From NCBI GenBank assembly GCA_028571685.1, contig CM053140.1, forward strand, positions 24,781,501 through 24,845,500: a DNA stretch of 64,000 bases, written 5' to 3'. This document shows, in pieces, positions 43,480 to 55,300 of the stretch; within the stretch, counting starts at the first letter, position 1, and the number at the start of each line of letters is the position of its first letter. Made by a program: the position numbers and the translations under genes. A model generated the notes under the pieces. The model was not told the DNA's origin, made no database searches, and saw nothing but the letters and a program-made list of their open reading frames with translations. Source of the stretch: Heterohyrax brucei (Eukaryota; Chordata; Mammalia; Hyracoidea; Procaviidae).

Positions 43480-45290
43480 TGTTGTTGTTGGGTGCCATCA
43501 GTAGGTTCTAACTCATGGTGATCCTATGTAAAGGAACAAAAATCATTATAAACAATCGTTATGCATAGGGCCATTGTTTCAGTCACTGTGTCAATCCATC
43601 TGATTGAGGGTCTTCCTCTTTTTTCTGACCCTCCTCTTTACCAACTGTGATTTTTTCTCCAGGGAATGATCCCTCCTGACAACATGTCCAAAGTATATAA
43701 GACATAGTTTTTCCATCCTTGCTTCTAAGGAGCATTCTAGTTGTATTTCTCCCAAGACAGATTTGTTTGCTCTTATGGAAATCCATGGTACAACCAATAT
43801 TCTTCTCGAACACCACAATTCAAAGGCATAAATTCTTTGGTCTTTCTTTAGTCATTGTCTAGCTTTCACATGCTCTGGAGGCAATTGAAAATACTGTGGC
43901 TTGGGTCAGGCATATCTTAGTCCTGAAAGTGATATCTTTGTTTTTTGACACTTTAGAGTTTTTTACAGCAGATTTGCCCAATGAAATCCATCAGTTGATT
44001 TCTTGATTGCTGCCTCTGTGGGTCTTGATTGTGGATTCAAGTAAAATGAAGTCCTTGACAACTTCAATCTTTTCCACACTTATCATAATTTTGCTTATTG
44101 GTCCAGTTGTAAGGATTTTTGTTCTATCCATACTGAAGGCTGTGGTCTTTGATTTTCATCACTTAAGTGCTTCAGTCTTCCTCGCTTTCAGCAAGCAATG
44201 TTATGTCATCTGCATAATGAAGGTTGTTAACGAGCCTTCCTCCAATCCTAATGCTGCATTTTTTTCAAGTAGTCCAGTCTTCTATGGTCATTTGCTCAGC
44301 ATACAGGTTGAAGAAGTACAGTAAAAGGAGACAACATTGATGCACATGTTTCCTGATTTTAAACCACACAGTATCTCCATGTTCTGTTCTAACAACTGCT
44401 TCTTGGTCTATGTACAGATTCCACATGAGCACAGTTCCTCTGAAACTTCTATTCTCCACAATATTATCCATAATTTGTTATGATCCACACAGTCAAATTC
44501 CTTTGCAATAGTCAAGAGAACACAAGTAAACATCTTTCTGGTACGTTCTGTTTCAGCCAGAATTGATCTGACATCCATGTGCTCTTCAGAATCCAGCTTG
44601 AATTTCTGGCATTTCCCTGTCAATGTAATGCAGCAACAGCTTTTGAACGATCTTCAGCAAAATTTTAATTGTATGTGATGTTAAAATTTTGTTCAATAAT
44701 TTCTACATTTCCTTGAGCCACTTTTCTTTGGAATGGGCACAAATACAGATCTCTTCCAGTCTATTAATTGTTCAGGCAGCTGTCTTTCAAATTTCTTGGC
44801 ATAGATGAGTGACTACTTTCAGGACTGCATCCACTTGTTGAAACATCTCAATTGGTATCCAGTCAATTCCCGGAGTGTTGTTCATTGCCAGTGTTTTCAG
44901 TACAGCCTGGAATTCTTTCTTCAGCATCACTGGTTCTTCGTTATATGCTCTACCTCCTGAAGTAAGGGACCATCAATCAATCCTATCTGGTACAGTTACT
45001 CTGTGTATTCCTTCTATAGTCTTTTGATGCTTCCTGTGTCTTTTAACTCTTTCTTTGTAGACATTTCCAATAATATAACTCAAGTGTTGAACATTCTCTT
45101 CAGTTCTTTCTGCTTGAGAAATATCATAAGTATTCTTTACTTTTGGTTTTCTTACTCAAAGTCTTCACGTATTTCATTATAATACTTTGTCTTCTCAAGC
45201 TGCCCTGTGAAACCTGTTCAACCCTATTACTTCATAATTTTTTTCCAATCACTTTAGTTGCTTGATGTTCAGGAGCAACTCTCAGTCTTT
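43480..45290 (-). mobile_element. RTE-type LINE, long minus-strand copy
   Basis: The 3' tail is at the left (GCTGTTGTTGTTGGGTGCCA), then CATGTCCAAAGTATATAAGA, GATTTTCATCACTTAAGTGC, TATGTCATCTGCATAATGAA (the YADD region in antisense) and ORF text to 45.3 kb. Several frames survive in pieces, with stops between them. Confidence 0.85.
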
Positions 45291-45309
45291 TTTTGATACC
45301 AACTCAATG

Positions 45310-46422
45310 CTACATAACAATAACAGCAATTTCAAGTTGAATTTTAAAAAATTAAAACAAGTGCCCAAGAGCCAAAGTACTACCTGGGGTAGACCCCACC
45401 TTAATTGAGAGATCACATCAAGAATAGGTTGGATATACAGAGCACTAATGACCAAAGACCAGATGAATTGTGGAATGATATCAGGGACATCATACACGAA
45501 GACAGCAGGAGGTCATTACAAAGACAGGAAATAAAGAAAAGACCAAAATAGACGTTGGAAGAGACTCTGAACTGTGCTTTTGAATATACAGCAGCTAAAG
45601 CAAGTGGGAGAAATGATAAAGCAAAAGAGTTAAATTGCAGATTTTGAAGGACTACAGAAAAAAAAATTAAGTATTTGATGACATATGAAAAAATCTAAAG
45701 ATAGAAAGCCAAAAAAGAAGAAAACACTTGGTGTTTCTCAAGCTGAAAGAGCTGAAGAAAAATTCAAACCTAAAGCTGCAGTACTGAGGGATTCTGCAGT
45801 GAAAATACTTAAAGAAGACAGAAGGGATACATAAAGTCACTGTACCAAAAAGAATTGGTCGGTGTTCAGCCATTTCATGAGGTAGCATAAGATCAAGCGT
45901 TAGTAGTATGACAGAAGAGGTCCAAGCTGCACTGAATGCTTTGGAAAAAAACATGGCTCCAAAAACTGATAGGATGCCAACTGAGATGTTCCAACAAATG
46001 GATACAGTGCTGAAAGTGCTCACTCATCTATGCCAAGAAATTTGGAAGATAGTTGCCTGAATAACTGACTGGAAGAGATCCATATTTGTGGCGTTCCAAA
46101 GAAAGGTAATCTAACAGAAAGCAGAAGTTATCTAATGATATTGTTAATATCATATGCAAGGAGAATTTTGCCAAAGACAATTCAGAAGTGTTAGCAGCAG
46201 TACATCAAGAGGAAACTGCCAGGAATTAAAGCCAGATTCAGAAGAGAATGTGAACAAGGTATACACTTACTGATGTCAGATAGATTTTTGCTGAAGGCAA
46301 AAAATACCAGAAAGTTGTTCATCTGTGTTTTAACAACTACGAAAAGGCATTCAACTGAGTAGATCATAACAAATTATGAATAACACTAAAAACTATGGGA
46401 ATTCCAACATATCATAACAAGA
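45310..46422 (+). mobile_element. RTE-type LINE, plus-strand 5' and middle part
   Basis: ACTAATGACCAAAGACCAGA, GAATGATATCAGGGACATCA, AATGCTTTGGAAAAAAACAT, CAAGAGGAAACTGCCAGGAA and TTTTAACAACTACGAAAAGG span the endonuclease-to-reverse-transcriptase linker and early reverse transcriptase. It faces the 43.5-45.3 kb copy and overlaps it in consensus content, so together they form an inverted repeat. Confidence 0.8.
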
Positions 46423-46424
46423 TG

Positions 46425-47640
46425 GAATCTGGAAGACACTATGGTGAGTGCAATTAGTCAGTTGCAAAAGAACAAATATTGTAGGAGACCATTATGAGGA
46501 CTCAAGAAAAGGTTTAAACACAGAAGAAAACAGTCTTTGTTGCTTACAAGGGTGGCAAGAGATGAAAACTGATTAAATAATAGATAGGAAGTGGCTTAGG
46601 TGAAGGGAGAGACAGCATACAGTAGTAGGGAGGTCAACAGAGCTGGACTAAGGCAAAAGCTACGAAGTTTCCTAAACATAATTCAACACTTTGAGGGACA
46701 GAGTAGCAGGAACAGGGGTCTGGGGATCGTGATTTCAGGGGTTATCTGGGCCATTTGGCAGAACAAAGTTTTTTTAAGACAGAGTTTTGCATCCCACTTT
46801 GGTCAGTGTCACCTGGAGTCTTAAAAGCTAGCAAGTGGCCATCTGGGTAGCATCAGTTGGTCCCAAACTACCTAGAGCAGAGGAGAAAGAAAGACATAAG
46901 GAAAACATGAGTCCAAGAAACAGAAAGGGTCATATAATACAAAGACTATATCAGCTGGAAACTTGGGTGGTGCAGTGATTAACTGTTACCTCTGCCGACC
47001 AAGAGGTTGGCAGTTCAAATCTGCGAGGCACTCCTTGGAAACTCTATAAAGCAGTTCTACTCTGACCTGTAGGCCTGCTATGGGTCAGAATTGACTGGAT
47101 GGCAGTGGGTTATATCAGCACAAGACCAGAAGAATTATATGGTGCCCAGCCACCAAAAGTGATTGTTATGACAAGGAATACAACATATAGTTCCTCACAC
47201 GGAGGGAGACAAAACTGTTTCGCAGAACTACATCTCTATTAAAAAAAACCAGACTTAAAGGTCTGACAGACTGGAGGGCCCCCAGAACACATAGCTTCCA
47301 GACCCTTTGTTATCTGAAAGCTGAAACCATTCCCAAAGCCAACTCTTCAGACAAAGCAGCTGGACTCTAAGATATAAAACGATACTGGCAAAGAGTGTGC
47401 TTCTTGACTTAAGTATATACACGAGGCTAGCTAATCAGCTCCTGTCCAGAGGCATGATGAGAGGACAAAGAGGGACAGGAGCTAGCTGAATAGATGAGGG
47501 AAATACAGGTCGGAAAGGAGGACTGTGCTGCCACAGGGTAGGGTGAGCAGCTAGAGTTACACAGCAGTGTGTGTAAAAGTTTTTGTATCACAAATTGCCT
47601 TGGATTACAAATTTTCACTTAAAGCACAATAAAATATTAA
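46425..47640 (+). mobile_element. L1 ORF2 end and long 3' UTR
   Basis: TGCAATTAGTCAGTTGCAAA, CAAATATTGTAGGAGACCAT and AAAGGTTTAAACACAGAAGA mark the end of ORF2. The UTR follows (GGTCCCAAACTACCTAGAGC) to TTAAAGCACAATAAAATATT. This copy shows that the repeated 0.6-1 kb family in this window is an L1 3' UTR. Confidence 0.8.
46955..47112 (+). mobile_element. AfroSINE in L1 3' UTR
   Basis: GGAAACTTGGGTGGTGCAGT, AGAGGTTGGCAGTTCAAATC and AGAATTGACTGGATGGCAGT. Confidence 0.9.
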
Positions 47641-47647
47641 TAAATAA

Positions 47648-47815
47648 ATAAACCCCATTCATTGCCACTGAGTCAGGTCCTATTCATGGCAACCCTAGAG
47701 GTCAGGGTAGAACTGCCTCTAGAGTTTCCTAGGAGCACTGGAGGATTTGAACTGCTGATCTTTTGGTTAGCAGAGGTAGCACTAAACCCACAGTGCCACC
47801 AGGGTTTCCAATAAA
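47648..47815 (-). mobile_element. AfroSINE
   Basis: AAACCCCATTCATTGCCACT, GAGTTTCCTAGGAGCACTGG and ACAGTGCCACCAGGGTTTCC. Confidence 0.9.
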
Positions 47816-47825
47816 TAATTAAGAA

Positions 47826-48065
47826 TTCCAGAACACTTAGTTGTGCTTATTTGGAACCTCTACCTAGACCAACAGGCAGTCATTTGAACAGAACAAAGCA
47901 ATACTCTATGATTTAGTATCAAGAATGTTTTGCATCAGAATTTTATTCTTGCATCATACTTATTCTACCTGCATGCTGAGCCAATAATCATGGAAGCTAT
48001 AATTATGTAAGTAAATCAAATGACATATTGCATTGGGCAAATCTGCTTCAGAAATCCTCTTTAGG
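47826..48065 (+). mobile_element. RTE-type LINE fragment
   Basis: CCTAGACCAACAGGCAGTCA, AATACTCTATGATTTAGTAT and TTGCATTGGGCAAATCTGCT. An internal part of ORF2 is deleted. Confidence 0.7.
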
Positions 48066-48069
48066 TTAT

Positions 48070-48385
48070 GGTGTTGTTGTTAGTCAATTCTGACTCGTAG
48101 TGACTGTGCACAACAGAACTAAACACTGTCCAGTCCTGTACCATCCAACTGTTATTATGCTTCAGTCCATTGTTGTAGCCACTGAGTCAGTCAATCTTGT
48201 TGAAGGCCTTCCTCCTTTTCATTGACCCTCTACTCTACCAACCATGATGTCCTGCTACAGTAACTGGTCCCTCCTGAAAACTTGTCCAAAGTATGTGAGA
48301 CATATGTCTTCCCATGCTTGCTTCTAAGGAGCATTCAAGTTATATTTCTTCCAAGATAAGATGTATTTCTTCCCTACGATAAGAC
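48070..48385 (-). mobile_element. RTE-type LINE, 3' end
   Basis: GTGTTGTTGTTAGTCAATTC, GTCAGTCAATCTTGTTGAAG and CTTGTCCAAAGTATGTGAGA. It lies tail-to-tail with the preceding fragment. Confidence 0.8.
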
Positions 48386-48399
48386 CTTAAAAACAGACT

Positions 48400-49390
48400 G
48401 ATGCATAGAAGAAAAGACTCTTTGATGGCTGCAAGGGTGGGGAGGGAGGGAGGATGAGAGAGGAGGGTTTAGATTAGATAGTTAATAGAAATTTGGTTGG
48501 GCGAAATCGGTGACAGCACGCATTAGAAAGAAGATCAGTAATAACTGGATTTCAACATAACTTGAATACTCCTCCCATCTTAACCCAATATTGCAAGGAC
48601 AGAGTAGCTGGGGCAGGGGGCCGAGCACCATGCTCTCAGGCGAAATCGAGGCCAATTGGCACAGCTAGTGTTTTGCTAATGAGGACTCTCTGCACCCTTC
48701 ATCGGTGAGTGGCGTCTGGAGTCTTAAAAGATACTAAGCTGCCATCTGAGGGTACAGCAAATGGTCCCAACTCAACAGGAACAGATGATCACCGAGGACA
48801 AGAATGACATGGGGAAAAGAGAACCCAGAAGACAGAGAAACCCATGTGAGTGGATCTCTACATCCACTTGTGACCAGAAGAACTGGGTGGTGCCCCACCA
48901 TTACCAGTGATAGCTATGATGGAGCTCACAAAGTTGAGTCTCACTGGCAACAACAGAAAAATAGGAATGGACCCTGAGATCTCCAATAAAAGACCACAAT
49001 TGATGGTCTTTTATAACCCGCGGGCTTCGGGATTCCCCTCGGAGCACGGCCCCTGGCCCTGATGCTGCCCCTGTCCATAAATCATAATGAAGGTCAACTT
49101 TTCGGACAGCACTGGATTGGATTTGGTGACGCAGAGTAGCCGTATCTTGTGGGAATTTTATGGTTCTGTGCATCTATAGGATGTCATCCTGCTGACCTCT
49201 TGCTGGAGGAAGGGGAATGGGTTTAGAGGAGGGGAGGGGAGACTGTTGGGAGGATATGGTATGTATGGAGCAGAAAGGAGGGGTGTGTTGTCACCAGGCG
49301 GGGAGAGCAGTGGGAGCTGCATATAGGTAAGCATGTGAATTTATATGCGAATGTACACTTCCATTCAATCATAATAAAAGAAAACCCTAA
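48400..49390 (+). mobile_element. L1 long 3' UTR copy
   Basis: ACTCTTTGATGGCTGCAAGG, ACCCAATATTGCAAGGACAG, AGAAGAACTGGGTGGTGCCC and TTCCATTCAATCATAATAAA. It is the least interrupted copy of this UTR and lacks the extra block seen at 5.67-6.24 kb. Confidence 0.8.
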
Positions 49391-49394
49391 AAAA

Positions 49395-50097
49395 AAGAAA
49401 AAGAAAATAAATCGATCTAATCAACCACATAAATAAAATAAAATTTAAAAAAATCACGTGATCATCTTAACCAATGCAAAAGACGTCTGATGAAGTCCAA
49501 CATCCATTCCTGATAAAAACTCTCAATAAAATAGGAGCAGAAGGAAAATTCCTCAACATACTAAACAGCATTTGTACAAAACCAACAGCCAATGTCATTC
49601 TCAATATAGTGAGGCTGAAAACATTTCCCCTTAGAATGAGAACAAAATAAGAATGGCCTTCATCACTACTCTTTTTTAACATTGTATGGGAAGTTGCATC
49701 TAAAACATTAGCCCTCCAAAACAAAACAAAACAAACCCAGTGCTGTAGAGTCAGTTCAAACTCATACTGACCCTATAGACAGAGTAGCACTGCTCTATAG
49801 AGTTTCCAAGGAGTGCCTGGTGGATTTGAACTGCTGACCTTTGGTTAGCAGATGTAGCACTTTACCACTAGGCCACCAGGGAAACCCTGGTAGTGTAGTG
49901 ATTATTATAAGGCAAGAAAAAGAAAGCAGGGCATACAGTTGAAAAGGAAGAAGTAAAACTACCTCTACTGAGGATGATATGATATTATACATGGAGGGCC
50001 CCAAAGATTCCACAAGAAAACTACTGAAACTAATAGCAGAGTAGCAGGATGCAGGATCAGCATAGAAAAATCAGTTACATTCCTATATACCAACATA
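49395..50097 (+). mobile_element. L1 ORF2 fragment
   Basis: CACGTGATCATCTTAACCAA, TCCAACATCCATTCCTGATA, CAACAGCCAATGTCATTCTC and TCCTATATACCAACATAGTG. An AfroSINE splits it at 49,735. Confidence 0.8.
49735..49892 (-). mobile_element. AfroSINE in L1
   Basis: CCCAGTGCTGTAGAGTCAGT, GAGTTTCCAAGGAGTGCCTG and TACCACTAGGCCACCAGGG. Confidence 0.9.
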
Positions 50098-50657
50098 GTG
50101 TGATTGATTACTTTTGTATGTGGCCTTTCTAGCCATAATCTTGTAACTCCCACCCAAGTGACTGGCTTGGACTCTGTAATAGGGTAGTTGTAGCCACCAA
50201 AGGGATTGGTCAGTTTTGTCATTCCACTGGGCTTGAAATGAGCCACCCCAGCAGCAGGAAACAGAAGAGCCCACCACCACAAATGAGAGAGGTAAAGGAA
50301 ATATCCAGCAGCAGGAGACAGTGGGGTGGGCTTCTCTGTGCACAAAGAGGGAAAGGTGAGTACCTTTCAGCAGAGACTGAGGGCCAGGAAGAGGCCTGCC
50401 TGCGAGTGATTGGGAAGAAGCTATCTTGATGGAAGAACTGTATCCTGGATGTTTCTGAGCCTCAGCCATAACTGTTATTTCCTTAATAAATCCTAGAATT
50501 GTGAGTGGTCTGTGAGTTCTGTGTGGCCATAGCCATGAATTATCAAACCTAGTAGACAGCACTGTAGGAGGGAGGGTTAGTGTCAGAATTGGTAAAACCA
50601 GTGGAGAAAGGAGGTATGTCTGAGTTCACCTTGTAGGAATCTGGCTTTTAATAATCC
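50098..50657 (+). mobile_element. LTR-like element, unclassified
   Basis: It cuts the L1 at GTGTGATTGATTACTTTTGT and runs about 560 bp with ATTTCCTTAATAAATCCTAG near its 3' end, an LTR-like layout. The longest frame (50,083-50,562, minus) shows no domain and is treated as chance. Confidence 0.45.
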
Positions 50658-50665
50658 CCTTGTAA

Positions 50666-50872
50666 AGAAGAAAACCCTGGTGGCATAGCGATTAAGTGCT
50701 ATGGGTGCTAACCAAAAAGTTGGCAATTCAAATATGCCAAGTGCTCCTTGGAAACTCTATGGGGCAGTTTTACTCTGTCATGAGTCGGATCCGACACGAC
50801 GGCACTTGGCTTGGCATAGCGTTGCTATCAGTTGGCATTGCCTTGATGGCACTGGCTTTGGTTTGGCTGTTG
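50666..50872 (+). mobile_element. AfroSINE with an internal tail duplication
   Basis: It reads normally to TTTTACTCTGTCATGAGTCG, then has a second-type tail (GATCCGACACGACGGCACTT) followed by another SINE 3' end (GCATTGCCTTGATGGCACTG). It therefore carries two tails. Confidence 0.8.
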
Positions 50873-50984
50873 TGAAGTTAGAAGTCAAACACAGCCCCCT
50901 ATGCTATTTTGGCAATGAACAAAGAAAACAAAGGAAATCAAGAAGCTTTTGTTCTCTCCAAAATGTATATAACTTTAACATTTA

Positions 50985-51090
50985 AATTATTCTTGAAATG
51001 ACAAAATTATAGAGATAGAGAACAGATTAGTGGCTGCCAGAGGTTAGAGACACTGGAGTAAAAAGGAGTGATGTTATTATAAAGTAGTTG
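50985..51090 (+). mobile_element. Ancient L1 3' fragment
   Basis: AGAGATAGAGAACAGATTAG and TGGCTGCCAGAGGTTAGAG. Confidence 0.55.
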
Positions 51091-51091
51091 T

Positions 51092-51692
51092 GTAGTGGGT
51101 TGAATGGTGGCCTTCCCAAAGGATAAGTCTGCTCATAGCCTGCAAATTTGACTACTTGCAAAATAAAAACTGAGATGCAAGAGAGAATCCTCCTGGATTA
51201 TCAAGTGGGCCCTAACTCCAGTGATGAGGGTTCTTATGGAAGGAAGGAGAGAAGAAGACAGTCACAGATGAGAAGACCACATGAAGATGGAGGCAGAGAT
51301 TGTAGTTATGCAGCCACTGATCAAGAAATGCCTAGAACTCTCAGAAGCTAAAAGACACAAAGGAAGGATTCTCCCTTAAAACCTTCAGAGGAAGCATAAT
51401 CCTACCAAAAATCTTGATTGTGTACTTTAGATTCTAGAACTGTGAGGGAATAAATCTGTGTTGTTTTAACTCATCCACTGTATGGTAGCCGTATGGCACA
51501 ATGGCTAAGAGCTTGACTGCTAGAAAGGTCAGCAGTTTGAATCCACCAGCTACTCCTTGGAAACTCCATGGAGCAGTTCTGCTCTGCCCCACAGGGTCTA
51601 CTGTGAGTCAGAATTGACTCAGTGGCGACAAGTTTGGTCTTTTTGGTTTGCATGTACGGTAACTCACTACAGCAGTAAAAGGAAATTAATAC
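51092..51692 (+). mobile_element. MLT1-type MaLR LTR, split by a SINE
   Basis: GTGGGTTGAATGGTGGCCTT, AGTGGGCCCTAACTCCAGTG, AACTGTGAGGGAATAAATCT and, after the SINE, ACTACAGCAGTAAAAGGAAA. Confidence 0.75.
51484..51652 (+). mobile_element. AfroSINE in MLT1
   Basis: GTAGCCGTATGGCACAATGG, GGAGCAGTTCTGCTCTGCCC and AGAATTGACTCAGTGGCGAC. Confidence 0.9.
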
Positions 51693-51843
51693 AAGTAGCC
51701 TAAGCAAATTCTTGTGATGATGGAATCATTATGTGTATGTTGATAGTGATGATACTTACAGGAACCTACACATGTGATGACATGACTCAGTACCACACAC
51801 ACATTGTACCAATGTTAAATTACCAGTTTTTCCACTGTACTAT

Positions 51844-51882
51844 GGAGTCGGATCCGACTTGATGGTACTTGGCTTATAGTTA
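51844..51882 (+). mobile_element. AfroSINE tail scrap
   Basis: GGAGTCGGATCCGACTTGAT and GGTACTTGGCTTA, the tail only. Confidence 0.65.
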
Positions 51883-52224
51883 TGTAAAATCTCATCTTCT
51901 TTGGAGGAAACCGAGTGAAGGATACACAGGTCCTCCCTGAACTATTTTTGCAAATTCTTGTGAATCCATATTTACTTCAGCATAAAAACTTAAAAACAGA
52001 CCAATCTGTTTGTTTTGAACAAACAAGATTGTTGCTAGGACTACGCAGAGACCCAAAGACTAGTAGAACGGCTCCATTTTGAGGAAGCCTTCTATTACAC
52101 AAGATTGCATCTTCATTTATCAAAAAGATGCAAGAATCCCCCTCAGGGAGCATTTCAGTGCAAATACCAACAATACTAAGCAAATAATTTAAACATAGAG
52201 CTACACATTCTGGGAACCAGGGAA
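51883..52224. other. Intergenic DNA, nothing recognised
   Basis: No supported gene or repeat. Confidence 0.4.
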
Positions 52225-52367
52225 GTATTAGGGGGAAGAAAGCATCCAGCCAATTATGTCCTAGATAACGTCATCTGGATCACGAGTCATACTTAAAAAG
52301 GAAGTCTGTCTGAATCTCACAGACCAAGATGAAACTCCTCCATGCTGGGCTTGCTGGTCTCCGCATC
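52225..52367 (+). promoter_or_regulatory. ADGRE2: Putative promoter and 5' UTR of the ADGRE2-like gene
   Basis: No TATA box is evident. ACTTAAAAAGGAAGTCTG at 52,291-52,308 contains an Ets/PU.1-like purine-GGAAGT core. The region aligns in patches with the flank of the pseudogene start exon (GAAAGCATCCAG, ACTTAAA-AGGAA, GGTCTCCG). The element order and position fit a TATA-less myeloid promoter, but transcription is not shown by sequence alone. Confidence 0.45.
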
Positions 52368-52398
52368 ATGAGCAGTGGGAGTCTAAGGGCGCTATCAG
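52368..52398 (+). CDS. ADGRE2: ADGRE2-like exon 1 (start, leader)
   Basis: It encodes [10 protein letters not shown] plus one base before GTAAGT. I chose this ATG over the in-frame ATG at 52,329 because the pseudogene paralogue has its ATG at the aligned place, just after GGTCTCCG, and lacks the upstream one. A 13-residue longer leader from 52,329 is possible. Confidence 0.6.
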
Positions 52399-55300
52399 GT
52401 AAGTAAATTATGACAATAACAGAGACTTACAGGATCTGGGACCTCTTTATGCGCTTTGTGAATCTTTCCACCATTCACTGGATTCCCACTATCTCTACAA
52501 GGGGTAGGAGGGAATAAATTCTTGGAAGAAGTTGGTACCTTTATTTTGAATTCTGAAAAGAGGAAAATGGTGAAACTGATTCCTAGGGCAAACTTCAAGG
52601 GTTAATAAACCCACTGCCATTGAGTCCATCTTGTCTAATTGTGACCCCAGGGGGTTTATAAAGCTGTAAGTCTCTACAAAAACAGATGGCTGGAGCTGCT
52701 GGTGGTTTTGAACTTCTGACCTATCACTTAGCAGGCAATAACTTTAACTGCTGCACCACCAGGGCATGATAGGAATTTCTTATTTTACTACCTACAGAAA
52801 TTTCATTAATATATAATATATATTGTATACATGCCACATGCATATAATATATAATATGCATATGATATATAATAACCAAACTTTCTGAAAAGTCTAATAT
52901 GCTAAGAAAGACATCTTCATTTAGTCAATAGGTTTTTGTGTGGATCTTGAAAGAATATGAAGGACAATGACATTGAATTAGTAAAAACTGATGTCAGCAA
53001 GGTCAGTTTCGTTGAGATTAGTCCTTATGGTCTTGGATGCTTAGTTAATACTTGACATCTGGTAGATGATCCTTTTCTGCTGATCCAATTGATGGTTATT
53101 TGTTCCCTGGTTTTTATGAAAATAGTCATATGTCTTAATTATCTGATTGTGAATCATATATTTTTATAAAGCTGCTGACATTTTGACTGTTGTGTGTCCT
53201 AAATGCTGTGGTGATTTAAAAGAAATAGAAAATGAACTTAGCGTCTTCAAGATAATCAAATTTTTAGATATGCATATATAATTTATTCAAAATACTAAGT
53301 GGTGTTATTCACACACATGGAACATTAAGACTTACTTATTTTATCCTTCTCTGGATACCATAGTACAGAAAAGAGAAGCTTAGCCAGTGGAGGGTAAAAG
53401 AAATACTTCAAGAAGCTCAAAATACCAATGTAAAATGGAGAGGTCTTAGAAGATTTTAGTTGATTACAAATTCATCTGAAATATCAACAGATAAATGAAA
53501 AGAAGATAATGACTTTGTTAGCATACCTTTAATAATGATGTGACTGATGATAGAAGCTTAAGTTTAATTTATTAAACAAAACTTACTATCAGATAGGATA
53601 ATTTGGTAGTGTAGTGGTTAAGAGCTACAGCTATTAACCAGCAATTTGGCGGTTCAAATCCACCAACCACTCCTTGAAAACTCTGTGGAGCAGTGGTACT
53701 CTGTCCTATAGAATCTCTATGCATCAGAATTGACTCAATGACAATGGTTGCTTTTTTTGATTACTGGCAGATATGTGTTGTAGTTATCATCTAATACATG
53801 TTTACTTCCTTACCTTACCCAAAACACAATAAGCTATTTTAAGGATAAGAAAACTGAAACACAGAAAAGCTTAATAAATTGCCCAAGGCATGCAACAAAT
53901 AAGTGTTAGAAGAGGACTCCAATGTAGGCAGGTGGCCATGAGAGTTACCAGTGTTCTGGCAACAGAAGAAGCCATTGACTGAGGATAACACACTGCCACC
54001 TCCTCCCACTTAGTGTCTCCTCCCCCTTTAAGAGCCCATCCCACTGGGTTAAGCCCTGAGTGAGTGAATCTCGGGGCCCTAATACAGGCAACCCTGTTAC
54101 CATCAGTGGTCATGGCTGGAGCAAACAAGCATGATTTCCAACTTCTCCTATGACTACTCAATAGATGAGATAACATTGAGCTCAGCTTTGTGATGATAAT
54201 TCTTAGGAGCAGAGGAAAAGTGGGACATTCATGAGGAAAGAGTGGTGTGAGAAAGTTACAGGCATGAAGAGTATTTCAGAGTAAGTGGCTTGTAGATTGT
54301 AGAAGAATGGACAGGGACGGAATGGAAGATAAGCCTCCGAGTATGATCCATGACCCAATCCAAATCCATGAGGATGTGAACAGGCTTACCTGGGGATTTT
54401 GGTGTTATCTTCATCATATAGCCTGGAAGACAAAAGATGTCTCTCTGAAACTTTTCTTCAAAGCCTCCTTGTGTTCCAACTCAGCTGGAACAGATGATCA
54501 CTAAGGACAACAATGACATGATGGAAAGAGGACCCAGAAGACAGAAAGACCCATGTGAATGGGTGATTACATCAACATGTGACCAGAAGAACCAGATCGT
54601 GCCTGGCCATCACCAGTGACAGCCGTGATGGGGCTCACAATTTTGAGTTCCAGTGGCAACACAAAAAAAGAAAAGGGTGCACCCTGAGAACTCCACTAAA
54701 AGACTGCAGTTGATGGTCCAAAGGCCTGGGAGGTTCACCTGGGGCCATGGCCCCTAAACCAGATGCTGGCCCATGTCATCAATCATTACTAAGGTCAACT
54801 CTTCAGACAGGAATGGATTGGACTCAGGGACACAGAGTGGCCACATCGTGTATGCACTTCACTGTTCTATGCATCTGTAGGATGGCTTCCTACTGACCTC
54901 TTAGTAGAGGGGGGTGGAGAGGGTAGAGAGGAGGGGACAGGAGATTGTTAAGAGGATATGACATGCATACAACAGAAAGGAAGGTGCTGTCAACAGGCAA
55001 GGAGAGCAGAGGGAGCTGCAGATGGGCAGGCTTGCAGATTTGAACTGGATTGTACACTTTCACTCAATCACAATTTTAAAAAAAAACAAAAAATGAAAAA
55101 CTCCTCATTCCTTTTCTGCTGCTGAGATGTCTTCCTCTCTACTTTCTCTTCTCCTTCTCTACTCCACGCACCTCCTTCATGATTCTGTCTCTGTTCCTCT
55201 CTGTGTCATTGTGTATCTATCTGTCTCACACTGTCATCTCCCCTTCCCCCTCTTTCTGTGGGTTTCCTATTTCTCCTTCCATCTACCGCCGTCTATATTA

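Noticed and set aside
50083..50562. 159-residue open frame on the minus strand
   Set aside because: It starts at the L1 boundary and runs through an LTR-like element. It has a low-complexity Trp/Ser-rich translation and no domain, and the opposite strand fits an LTR layout.
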